Positions 7,494 to 15,694 of a stretch of DNA of 42,148 bases are shown here, piece after piece (the first letter of the stretch is position 1; the number at the start of each line of letters is the position of its first letter). The translations under genes were made by a program, and so were the position numbers. The stretch lies in the NCBI GenBank assembly GCA_022360175.1, contig JAKSDI010000209.1, positions 1 through 42,148 on the forward strand. The letters are read 5' to 3'. The notes beneath the pieces were generated by a model. It saw nothing but the letters and a program-made list of their open reading frames with translations, was not told the origin of the DNA and searched no databases. This stretch comes from Chitinophagales bacterium (GTDB taxonomy: Bacteria; Bacteroidota; Bacteroidia; Chitinophagales; Saprospiraceae).

Positions 7494-10400
7494 ATGCTGA
7501 AGCGACTTGCCCTGCTAATGGCCCTTGCCATCACCCTTAGCCCGCTAATGGCACAGCAAACCACCGTATTTACTGAAGCCAATGAAGCTTTTAAAACCGG
7601 AAACATCCTTTTTGAACAAGGAGTATTTGGTAACGCCCAGCGAGAATTTCAGCGCACGCTAAGATTGCTCCAACCTGTCAATGAGCCAGATGCTGAATTA
7701 TTACGAACCAAAGCAGAACTTAATTACGCACGCTGTGCCGTTCGACTTGAACAACCCGATGGGGAAAAACTCATTCTTGATTTTGTACGTAAGTACGCCC
7801 CCAACCCAATGTCCAATCAAGCATTAGTTGAAGTAGCGAATTACTATTTCAACGCTCGTCAATATGAAAAAGCCGCTGAGTTTTATGCAGATGTCCCAAC
7901 ATTCAGCATGACCAGAGAACAGCGATCTGAAGTAAAGTTCAAACTGGGGTATTCCTTATTTGTAAAGAAAAAATTTGCACAGGCAAAATCGCATTTTCGC
8001 GACATTAAGGACCTGGAAAATGACTACTACTACCCTACCAATTATTACCTGGGGCTTTGCTACTTCTTTGAAGGAAGTTATGATAGCGCCCTCCGACAAT
8101 TCAGTGTAGTAGAACGTACCCGCAAGTATGGCTCCCATATTCCTTATTATAAAGCCCAAATTTATTTTGCAGAGCGCCGCTTTGATGAGTTAATCGCATA
8201 TACAGAACCGAAATTGAAAGGCAATGACGTTCGTAAAGAAAAGGAATTAAAGCAATTAGTCGGCCAGGCTTATTTTGAAAAAGCTCAATACGATCGCGCA
8301 TTACCCTACCTTCAATATTATGCTGAAAGAACTTCTCGCTTGCGCGAAGAAGAACTTTATCAGATAGGATATACCTACTACCAGGTGGGAGATTATGCGA
8401 AATCAATTCAATACCTGAAAGATTTAACAACGGTAGACTCTGAAATAGGGCAAAATGCCATGTTTATCCTGGGAGATTCCTACCTTCGACTCAATCAACG
8501 CCCTTCTGCGCGTACTGCTTTTGGTAGTGCAAAACGCATGCCTTACGATGCGAGCATACAAGAAGAAGCACTTTGGAATTATGCCAAACTTTCCTATGAG
8601 TTAAAAGACCCAAGAGAAGCAATTTCTTCATTACAGGAGCTACGCCCTGAGTCTCGTTATTATGTGGAAGCGCAAGAACTTATGAGTGAAATTTTCCTAA
8701 GCTATCGCGATTATAAGCAGGCACTGGACATTCTCGCAGGTATCCCTAATAAGACTCCCAACTTGATGGAAACTTATCAAAAAGTTTCTTTATACCGCGG
8801 CCTACAATTACTGCAAAATGGGCAGGATGATGCTGCACGGCCATTATTTGTACAAGCTAGAGATATATCAATAGATGCCCGCACACGTGCTATCGCTATC
8901 TATTGGCTTGGAGACATTGATCACCGCAATGGAGAATACGATAATAGTATTCGCAATATGGGACAATTCCTTACTCTGGCGAAAACACAGAATCAGCTTC
9001 CTGATGAATCCTCTATTTTCACTGCAAACTATACACAAGGATACAATTATCTGAAGCAGGAAAATTACGCGGCGGCTCTTGGTTTTTATGAAGAATCCGT
9101 AAGTGGTATCAAACGCAACAAACCATTTATCCGCAATCAAAAACTACAAAATTACGTACTAGGCGATGCTACCCTACGAGCAGGCGATTGCCTATTCAAG
9201 CGCAACCAATATCAACGAGCTGTCAATTACTACAATGAAGCGATTGAAAAACAATATACTGGTTTTGTATACGCATTGTATCAAAAAGCAGTGATTGAAG
9301 GTTTGATGGGGCGTACCACTAATAAAATTGTGGCATTAGAAAAAATAGCTAGCCAGTATCCTGAATCAGAATATGCTGATGATGCTTTGCTTCAACTAGG
9401 TACTACCTATCAGGAAATTGGACAGTTGAGTAAAGCCAGCGAACCACTCAAAACTTTACTTCGCAATTATCGTGGCAAGTCAGACTTAATTAGCAAAGCC
9501 CTTCTGCGTCTGGGGCTTATCAGTTACAATCAGGGTAGCCTGGATGCAGCTATCAACTATTACAAGCAAGTATTTTCCAGCAATCCGGAAGCAAGTGAAG
9601 CCAATCTTGCCCTGGCTGCATTGGAAGAGATATATGTAGATGATCTTGGTAGAGCAGATGATTATTTTGCATTTCTGGAAACAGTCCAGGGTAATGTAGA
9701 AAGTGAAGTAAGAGACTCCATCAATTTCCGAGCAGCAGAATCTCAGTTTGAGAATGCCAATTATGAACGAGCGGTTAATTCTTATACGGATTATATCCGC
9801 AAGTTTCCAAGAGGCCGCTATTTACTGCCTGCTTACTATCATCGTGCAGAATCCTATAGTGTATTAAGACAATATACAGAAGCGCTCTTTGATTACGAAG
9901 AAGTAGTTGATAAAGGGCCTAGTAATTATTATCTCAAAGCTCTAGAAAAAGCGGCTATTATTGCGTACAACCACGAGCAGGATTTCTCGCAGGCATTTAA
10001 TTTGTATTCGCAACTGGAAGAAGCTTCTACAAGCCCAGATACTCGCTTTGAAGCACAGCTAGGAGCATTAAGAAGTGCTTACAGGATTGGCCGTACAGAT
10101 GCTGTTTATTCATTAGCCAGAAAAGTAGCCAACAATCCTAATGCTTCACAACTGCAAGTTGCCACAGCTAATTTCTACATGGGTAAAATGGCATTTGACC
10201 AGAGTGATTACGACAATGCCTTAACTGCTTTTAATCAGGTGATCAACCTAAGTGACAATGAGCAAACGGCGGAAGCACGCTATTTAAAAGCATACATTTA
10301 TTATCTACGCCGCAACCTGGAGGAAGCACAACAAATGTGTATTAATGCTAACAAGGAAAGCTCAGGTTACCCTCTTTGGGTAGCAAAAAGCATCATATTA

Positions 10401-10607
10401 TTATCTGATATTTTATCAGAAAAGGGAGATTTATACAACGCCAGAGCAGCACTGGAAGCACTCTTGGAAAATTACCAGGGTGATCCAGATGTGGTCAATG
10501 AAGCAAAGCGTAAACTAGACATTATCAATGGCCAGTTGAATAGTGCCAGCCGCTTATCTACCGACCCAAGAGACTCTGGTACATTAGAAATGGATGAAGG
10601 CAACTAA
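7494..10607 (+). CDS. Large periplasmic TPR-repeat protein
   Basis: A frame of 1050 codons opens at ATG 7455, but residue 14 (ATG 7494) begins a clean signal peptide MLKRLALLMALAITLSPLMAQ with cleavage after AQ, so I take 7494 as the start (1037 residues). Nearly the whole mature protein consists of helix-turn-helix repeats with TPR spacing, for example FGNAQREFQRTL, DYAKSIQYL, NYERAVNSYTDYIRKFPRGRYLLPAYY and DYDNALTAFNQVI. The unit with a Pro near the end and YxxA(A/E)xxLG resembles the BamD/YbgF type. It presumably acts as a periplasmic scaffold. It lies 58 bp before an outer-membrane barrel gene, and the two probably form an operon and may work together. Exact function unknown. Confidence 0.85.
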   Translation: MLKRLALLMALAITLSPLMAQQTTVFTEANEAFKTGNILFEQGVFGNAQREFQRTLRLLQPVNEPDAELLRTKAELNYARCAVRLEQPDGEKLILDFVRKYAPNPMSNQALVEVANYYFNARQYEKAAEFYADVPTFSMTREQRSEVKFKLGYSLFVKKKFAQAKSHFRDIKDLENDYYYPTNYYLGLCYFFEGSYDSALRQFSVVERTRKYGSHIPYYKAQIYFAERRFDELIAYTEPKLKGNDVRKEKELKQLVGQAYFEKAQYDRALPYLQYYAERTSRLREEELYQIGYTYYQVGDYAKSIQYLKDLTTVDSEIGQNAMFILGDSYLRLNQRPSARTAFGSAKRMPYDASIQEEALWNYAKLSYELKDPREAISSLQELRPESRYYVEAQELMSEIFLSYRDYKQALDILAGIPNKTPNLMETYQKVSLYRGLQLLQNGQDDAARPLFVQARDISIDARTRAIAIYWLGDIDHRNGEYDNSIRNMGQFLTLAKTQNQLPDESSIFTANYTQGYNYLKQENYAAALGFYEESVSGIKRNKPFIRNQKLQNYVLGDATLRAGDCLFKRNQYQRAVNYYNEAIEKQYTGFVYALYQKAVIEGLMGRTTNKIVALEKIASQYPESEYADDALLQLGTTYQEIGQLSKASEPLKTLLRNYRGKSDLISKALLRLGLISYNQGSLDAAINYYKQVFSSNPEASEANLALAALEEIYVDDLGRADDYFAFLETVQGNVESEVRDSINFRAAESQFENANYERAVNSYTDYIRKFPRGRYLLPAYYHRAESYSVLRQYTEALFDYEEVVDKGPSNYYLKALEKAAIIAYNHEQDFSQAFNLYSQLEEASTSPDTRFEAQLGALRSAYRIGRTDAVYSLARKVANNPNASQLQVATANFYMGKMAFDQSDYDNALTAFNQVINLSDNEQTAEARYLKAYIYYLRRNLEEAQQMCINANKESSGYPLWVAKSIILLSDILSEKGDLYNARAALEALLENYQGDPDVVNEAKRKLDIINGQLNSASRLSTDPRDSGTLEMDEGN

Positions 10608-10665
10608 TTCTTTTGTTTTCATTCGACCTTTTTGATAATTAATCTTAAATCAAGCAATCAGAATA

Positions 10666-12312
10666 ATGAAATCATTCAAGCATATATTTTTCCTGCTATT
10701 TTGTATTGGAATAAGCCTTCCTGCTTTTGCTCAAGATCCTGATCTTCCAACTGAAGAAGTAGATATCATAAAAAGCTTTGACGCTCGCTTAGGCGATGCC
10801 GAAAGAGTAAAGCTGGATCCTGAATTACCGCCGTTAGATACATCAACCAGAAGACTCGAGTACAATGTATTTACCCGTACGATTCCTGTTGATTATTTAC
10901 CTCCGAAAATCCGTCCACTGGCAATGCGCAGGTCTAAAAATCAGGAGGCTTATGATGGTTATCTGAAATTAGGAGGTGGCTTCCCTGCATCCCTTTACGG
11001 GAAAGGCTACTACAATATCAGTAATGATAAGAATTTTAGTGTAGACCTGTTTGCAGGGCATCATTCTGCCAATAATAATCAGCAGGTAGAAAATCAACGT
11101 TTCTCTTATACTAATGCAGGAATAGATGGTACTTACTTTGCAGAAGAACAGGGTTTTGCCGTAAATGGTGGATTAAAATATACTCGTGATGCCGTATCCT
11201 TCTATGGTTATAATGAAGTAGGCGAATTATTGAATGAAAATCTTTCTTTCGAACAGGAAGAAGTGCATCAACGATTCTCTGTACTTGATGGCCACGTCAA
11301 TATTTTTAATGGTGCTCGTACTGAAGCTGATTTCAACTATTATGCAGGTATAGATTTCTATACTCTAAACGATAACTATGCTTCCCGTGAAAATGGCTTT
11401 GACCTTTTGATTTCTGGTACTAAATGGTTTAAAGAAAAACATCCACTGGTAATTGAGCTGGAAACGGATTTCACCTCGTTCAAGGATACTGCCAAGCAAA
11501 ATCTGAACAACTTTTTCCTACGCCCTAGTTACACTTATCATGCCGATCGATTTAAAGCAAAAATAGGTGGTATTGTATCCTCTCATGATGATGATTTTTC
11601 TTTCTTCCCGGATATGGAGTTGGCGGCTATGATTATTGATGGTGTCGTACATGCTTATGTAGGTGCAACAGGTTCATTGGATAAAAATAGCTTCAGAAAT
11701 CTTACAGATTACAACCCATTCCTAAAGTCTCGTATACGTGTACGAAATAGCAAATATTACGAGTATTATGGTGGTGTTAGAGGGAATGTAGAAGGAATTG
11801 ATTACGATGCTCAGGTGGGTTATAAAACCATTGACAATCTGGCACTTTTTCAACTACCCAGCGCATTTGATACGATTCCTCGTTTTGATGTACTCTACGA
11901 TACAGCAAGTATTGTCACTATAAAGGGATCTGTTACCGCTCCTATTTTCCAAGGATTTGAATTGACTGGAGCAGTAAGTCAAAACATATATTCTCTGGAA
12001 AGAGAGGACGAAGCCTGGCATTTGCCCGCACTTACTATTAATGTAGGTGCTCGTTATACTACAATGGAAGATAAACTAATCATAAAGGGTGATTTCTTCC
12101 TCGAAAATGGTGTCCCTTATATCAATGAAGATGGAGAAGCAGATAATCTCAATACTCTTTTTGACATCAGTGCTGGTGCGGAGTATTTCTTCTCTGACAA
12201 CATTGGTGGCTTCCTCCAAATCAATAATATCGCCAACAATAAGAGGCAGCGCTGGCAGCACTACCCTACCTTTGGCATCAATGCTATGCTGGGTATTGTA
12301 GCCAGATTTTAG
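10666..12312 (+). CDS. Outer-membrane beta-barrel protein paired with TPR gene
   Basis: 548 residues. The signal peptide MKSFKHIFFLLFCIGISLPAFAQ is followed by a ~70-residue periplasmic segment and then alternating amphipathic strands rich in Tyr, Phe and Gly from about residue 80 to the end (for example YLKLGGGFPASLYGKGYY and GGVRGNVEGIDYDAQVGYK). The protein ends in Phe (GIVARF), as outer-membrane barrels usually do. There is no TonB box, plug domain or carboxypeptidase-regulatory domain, so it is not a standard TonB receptor. The TPR gene just upstream suggests a two-protein envelope unit, but the function is not known. Transcription ends at the strong terminator 12382-12423. Confidence 0.8.
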   Translation: MKSFKHIFFLLFCIGISLPAFAQDPDLPTEEVDIIKSFDARLGDAERVKLDPELPPLDTSTRRLEYNVFTRTIPVDYLPPKIRPLAMRRSKNQEAYDGYLKLGGGFPASLYGKGYYNISNDKNFSVDLFAGHHSANNNQQVENQRFSYTNAGIDGTYFAEEQGFAVNGGLKYTRDAVSFYGYNEVGELLNENLSFEQEEVHQRFSVLDGHVNIFNGARTEADFNYYAGIDFYTLNDNYASRENGFDLLISGTKWFKEKHPLVIELETDFTSFKDTAKQNLNNFFLRPSYTYHADRFKAKIGGIVSSHDDDFSFFPDMELAAMIIDGVVHAYVGATGSLDKNSFRNLTDYNPFLKSRIRVRNSKYYEYYGGVRGNVEGIDYDAQVGYKTIDNLALFQLPSAFDTIPRFDVLYDTASIVTIKGSVTAPIFQGFELTGAVSQNIYSLEREDEAWHLPALTINVGARYTTMEDKLIIKGDFFLENGVPYINEDGEADNLNTLFDISAGAEYFFSDNIGGFLQINNIANNKRQRWQHYPTFGINAMLGIVARF

Positions 12313-12335
12313 TAGAGGTGATATTGTGAGTTGGC

Positions 12336-12366
12336 GATCTTCCAACTTTGCTTATCAGCTACCTCG
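12336..12366. repeat. Dispersed intergenic repeat, copy B
   Basis: The segment ending gcttatcagctacctcg (12350-12366) resembles 3252-3282. Just before it, gttgg (12330-12334) and ccaac (12342-12346) could form a small hairpin. Confidence 0.45.
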
Positions 12367-12381
12367 ATTCTTAATTAAGAT

Positions 12382-12423
12382 AAAACAGGCAATTGGGTCA
12401 TATACCTAATTGCCTGTTTTTTT
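12382..12423 (+). terminator. Strong intrinsic terminator after the outer-membrane barrel gene
   Basis: aaaacaggcaattgggt (12382-12398) pairs with acctaattgcctgtttt (12404-12420) over 17 bp with one G-U and a 5-nt loop, followed by T to 12423. A competing frame start at TTG 12410 lies inside this stem, which argues against that start for the next gene. Confidence 0.92.
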
Positions 12424-12595
12424 ATTGCTCACTTTCGACGCCATACTTTTATCAAGGATTTTAAGCCTTTCCAAACTACCTAAACCCACACATCTCTACC
12501 CCTTTATACTTTCCCCTTCATCCCTTCCTGCAACCTTTTCTTTTTTCTCCCGTCATTGTTACAGTAAACATTTTCAAATCACTAATAAGTACATT

Positions 12596-13972
12596 ATGAA
12601 TAGAATTTCACTCCGACTTACTTTTTTAATGGCTTTTGCTTTTTGCCTATTTATGATGCCTGCCACTGCTCAAGAGAATAGCGAAGCCGTTATCATTCAA
12701 AAAATTACCAACGAAGATGGTAGTGTCACAATTGTCAAAAAGAGAGTACCCCAAGGAGCTGATATAAAAGCCCTTGCTGAAGAATTTGATACGGAAGAAG
12801 GCACTGTAGAAATTCATATCACTTCTGATGAAGATGTAGAATTAGAAGAAATGGATGGCGAAACGATTTTTATGTTCCGCCAGGCGAAAAAAGACTTAGA
12901 GGACGCTGAAAAAGAATTGGAAAGCCTTCGTGTAATCATGCATGAAAATCAGGACTTTGATTTCGACTTTGACTTTGATTTTGACGAACTTCATGAAAAA
13001 GGAGTTCGCAACTGTGTACCACGTACTCGTACAGAACGTGCAACCAAGCCTTTCCTTGGCATTTATCCTGACAATACAGATGATGGTGTTGGGGTATTAG
13101 TATCTAGCGTGGTAAAGGATGCAGGCGCACAGAAAGCTGGAATACAAAAAGGAGATATCATCAAGAGCCTTGATGGACAAGCAACAAATGGCACTCACGG
13201 ACTGCGTGCTACCCTTCTAAAACTAACTCCTAATTCAACCGTAACTGCTGAAGTTATCCGTGATGGACAGACTTTACAAATTCCTGTTACACTTGGCCAA
13301 AAAGAATACAATCGCCATGTATGGAATGAAGAACGCGATCCATGTGAGGTGTTCATCGGTGTATACGTAGGTGGCCGCGCTTCAAGTGGTGAAGGAGTAC
13401 AAATCACTGGTATCATTGGCAACACTCCTGCTTCTACTTATGGAGTAGAATCTGGCGATGTTATCCTTGCAATGGATGGTGTTAAAGTGAATGACAATGA
13501 TGAATTATTGGTAGAGCGCGATAAGCATGATGCAGGTGATCCATTCGTATTAAGCGTACTTCGCAATGGTCAAACAATGGATATCAATGCTCGCTTCAAG
13601 AGCTGTGAAGAAATAGAAGAAGATGCTGAAGAAGAAGCTCCAGCTCCTGAAGAATTACAGGAAGATCAAGGTCAAGGTGCTATTCAGGAACCTATCCTTG
13701 AAAATCAAATCAAGTTGAACGAATATAGCGCTTATCCTAATCCTACATTTGGCAATATCCAGATTCAGTTTGATGCAGAACCTATCGCTACTGAAGTACA
13801 GATTGCTGACGCAACAGGACGCGTAGTGTACAGAAACAACATCAAAAACTTCCAGGGACAATTTAATGAAAGAATCAATCTTTCAGAAGCAGCTCCTGGT
13901 ACATTAACCTTGACAATCAGACAAGGTGATCAGTTAGTAAGCAAGCAGATTGTATTACTAAACAGAGCTTAA
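12596..13972 (+). CDS. Secreted double-PDZ protein with T9SS sorting domain
   Basis: 458 residues from ATG 12596. The frame extends upstream to a TTG at 12410, but that lies in a terminator, while 12596 starts a good signal peptide (MNRISLRLTFLMAFAFCLFMMPATAQ). In order: a basic/acidic N-terminal domain (27-110), an alternating Phe-Asp run at 120-130, PDZ 1 (about 152-235, FLGIYP, GDIIKSLDG), PDZ 2 (about 252-335, FIGVYVGG, GDVILAMDG), a Glu/Ala-rich linker (336-372), and a T9SS type A C-terminal domain (about 375-458: YPNPTFGNIQI, DATGRVVY, a terminal strand ending NRA). PDZ domains bind C-terminal peptides or mediate protease allostery, but no protease domain is present. It is likely exported across the outer membrane and anchored at the surface. 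It is flanked by terminators on both sides, so it is monocistronic. Confidence 0.88.
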   Translation: MNRISLRLTFLMAFAFCLFMMPATAQENSEAVIIQKITNEDGSVTIVKKRVPQGADIKALAEEFDTEEGTVEIHITSDEDVELEEMDGETIFMFRQAKKDLEDAEKELESLRVIMHENQDFDFDFDFDFDELHEKGVRNCVPRTRTERATKPFLGIYPDNTDDGVGVLVSSVVKDAGAQKAGIQKGDIIKSLDGQATNGTHGLRATLLKLTPNSTVTAEVIRDGQTLQIPVTLGQKEYNRHVWNEERDPCEVFIGVYVGGRASSGEGVQITGIIGNTPASTYGVESGDVILAMDGVKVNDNDELLVERDKHDAGDPFVLSVLRNGQTMDINARFKSCEEIEEDAEEEAPAPEELQEDQGQGAIQEPILENQIKLNEYSAYPNPTFGNIQIQFDAEPIATEVQIADATGRVVYRNNIKNFQGQFNERINLSEAAPGTLTLTIRQGDQLVSKQIVLLNRA

Positions 13973-14082
13973 GTAAGTAGTTGCATTGCAAAGATGGCTT
14001 TTCATTATGTAGTGCCAATACAGGCCTATATAGAATCGTCATCTAGCAAGTGTTTATTATACCAGCCTCATACTATCGATTT

Positions 14083-14126
14083 GCCCGAGTTTTGGAATAT
14101 TCCAAAATTCGGGCTTTTGTTTTTTC
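14083..14126 (+). terminator. Intrinsic terminator after the PDZ gene
   Basis: gcccgagttttggaa (14083-14097) and ttccaaaattcgggc (14100-14114) pair over nearly 15 bp with one G-U and a tight loop, then a T-rich tract (14115-14126). Confidence 0.9.
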
Positions 14127-14173
14127 ACTTAGAACTTGTTTCAAATCATTTCTTTAGAATCATGAAATTCAAC

Positions 14174-14181
14174 TAAATTTG
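14174..14181 (+). promoter_or_regulatory. Candidate -7 box for pepD
   Basis: taaatttg matches TAnnTTTG exactly and lies 22 bp before the ATG at 14204, giving a leader of about 15 nt. The preceding gene is closed by a terminator, so a promoter is needed here. The -33 part is weak (ttt around 14153). Confidence 0.5.
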
Positions 14182-14203
14182 TGAAAAACCAAAAAAAACT
14201 CAT

Positions 14204-15655
14204 ATGAGTAATCACGCTGCAATACAGGAACTTGCCCCTCAATCAATCTGGAAACACTTCACTGCGCTCAATGCTATACCACGTCCATCCAAAAAAGAAG
14301 AACGGGTTATCGCCTTTATGGAGTCCTTTGGCACAGCATTAGGACTTGAAACCATCGTAGATTCAATTGGTAATGTGATCATCAAAAAACCAGCTAGTCA
14401 GGGGATGGAAGATCGGCCTACCATTATTCTCCAGGCGCACCTTGACATGGTCCATCAAAAAAATGCAGATACTGTATTTGACTTTAGCACTGAAGGTATC
14501 AAAATGTATATAGATGGTGAATGGATAAAAGCAGAAGGAACTACTCTGGGAGCAGACAACGGCATTGGCGTTGCAAGTATTATGGCCATTCTGGATTCTA
14601 CTGGTGTCTCCCACCCTCCTATCGAAGCCTTATTCACTATTGATGAAGAAACAGGAATGACCGGGGCAAAAGAACTGGAAGAAGGCCTGCTGCAGGGTAA
14701 AATATTAATTAATCTGGATTCTGAAGAAGATGATACCATAGCTATTGGCTGTGCCGGAGGCATTGATACCAATACCTATTTATTATATACACAAGAGCCT
14801 GCACCTGCAAGCGGTAAAGGATATCAAATAAAAGTTAGGGGATTAAAAGGAGGCCATTCCGGCATGGAAATTCATCTGGGCCGGGGAAATGCTAATAAAT
14901 TAATGAACAGATTGCTGCATCAGGCACCAGTGCATATTGCAGAGGTAGATGGTGGTAGTTTAAGAAATGCCATTCCTCGCGAAGCTAATGCTCTAGTTGC
15001 CATTGCATCAGATCAGGACGAAGCCTTCCATGAATTATTTGAGGCTAGAAAAAAAGAAATCCTCAATGAATTTGAATTAGTAGAACCCGAATTATCTATT
15101 GAACTGGAAACCGCAATACTTCCTGAACTGGTTATGGAAGCAGGTATTCAGGAAAAAGTGCTCAATGCATTATACGCAGTTCCCAATGGTGTCTGGAGAA
15201 TGAGCCCCGCTATTCCCGATTTAGTGGAAACCTCTTCCAGTCTTGCAAGGGTAATCATTAAGGAAGGTGAATTTATCACACAAAGTTTACAGCGAAGTGC
15301 TTTAGAATCAGGCAAGCATGATGTTGCTTATGCTGTAAGAGCTGCTTTTGAATTGATAGGTGCCAATGTAGAAAATGATGGTGATTATCCTGGATGGGCT
15401 CCTAATCCAAGCTCTGCTGTGTTATCAACTATGGTGCAAATTTATCAGGATTTATTTGATGAAGAGCCTCACGCCAGTGCCTATCATGCAGGGTTAGAAT
15501 GTGGCATCATTGGCAATCATTATCCTGGATTAGATATGATTTCCATAGGCCCTACAATTATGCACCCACATTCACCAGATGAAAAGGTTAATATACCATC
15601 TGTGCAAAAATTTTGGAAATTTTTCACGGCTGCTCTAGCAACAATACAGCATTAG
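14204..15655 (+). CDS. pepD: M20 aminoacyl-histidine dipeptidase
   Basis: A 483-residue cytosolic two-zinc metallopeptidase of the PepD type, cleaving Xaa-His and other dipeptides. Motifs: QAHLDMV with metal ligand H79 and D81, TLGADNGIG with bridging D118, the general base in DEETGMTGA (E148, next ligand E149), NLDSEE with D172, the lid/dimerisation domain with GLKGGHSGMEIHLGRGNANK, and a C-terminal ligand His near residue 456 (IMHPHSPDE). Length matches PepD (~485). A separate promoter and the upstream terminator suggest its own transcript, but the next gene starts only 39 bp downstream without a clear promoter, so read-through into the PUL regulator is possible. Confidence 0.93.
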   Translation: MSNHAAIQELAPQSIWKHFTALNAIPRPSKKEERVIAFMESFGTALGLETIVDSIGNVIIKKPASQGMEDRPTIILQAHLDMVHQKNADTVFDFSTEGIKMYIDGEWIKAEGTTLGADNGIGVASIMAILDSTGVSHPPIEALFTIDEETGMTGAKELEEGLLQGKILINLDSEEDDTIAIGCAGGIDTNTYLLYTQEPAPASGKGYQIKVRGLKGGHSGMEIHLGRGNANKLMNRLLHQAPVHIAEVDGGSLRNAIPREANALVAIASDQDEAFHELFEARKKEILNEFELVEPELSIELETAILPELVMEAGIQEKVLNALYAVPNGVWRMSPAIPDLVETSSSLARVIIKEGEFITQSLQRSALESGKHDVAYAVRAAFELIGANVENDGDYPGWAPNPSSAVLSTMVQIYQDLFDEEPHASAYHAGLECGIIGNHYPGLDMISIGPTIMHPHSPDEKVNIPSVQKFWKFFTAALATIQH

Positions 15656-15694
15656 CAAGCAGTCTTCAAATAACATATAAATTCGACAAACTGA

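Noticed and set aside
12089-12301. 70-codon plus-strand frame inside the outer-membrane barrel gene
   Set aside because: Shadow frame; the barrel gene is open and protein-like through the same region.
12410-12595. Longer N-terminus for the PDZ protein
   Set aside because: It would start at a TTG inside the terminator stem and place 62 odd residues before an intact signal peptide at 12596.
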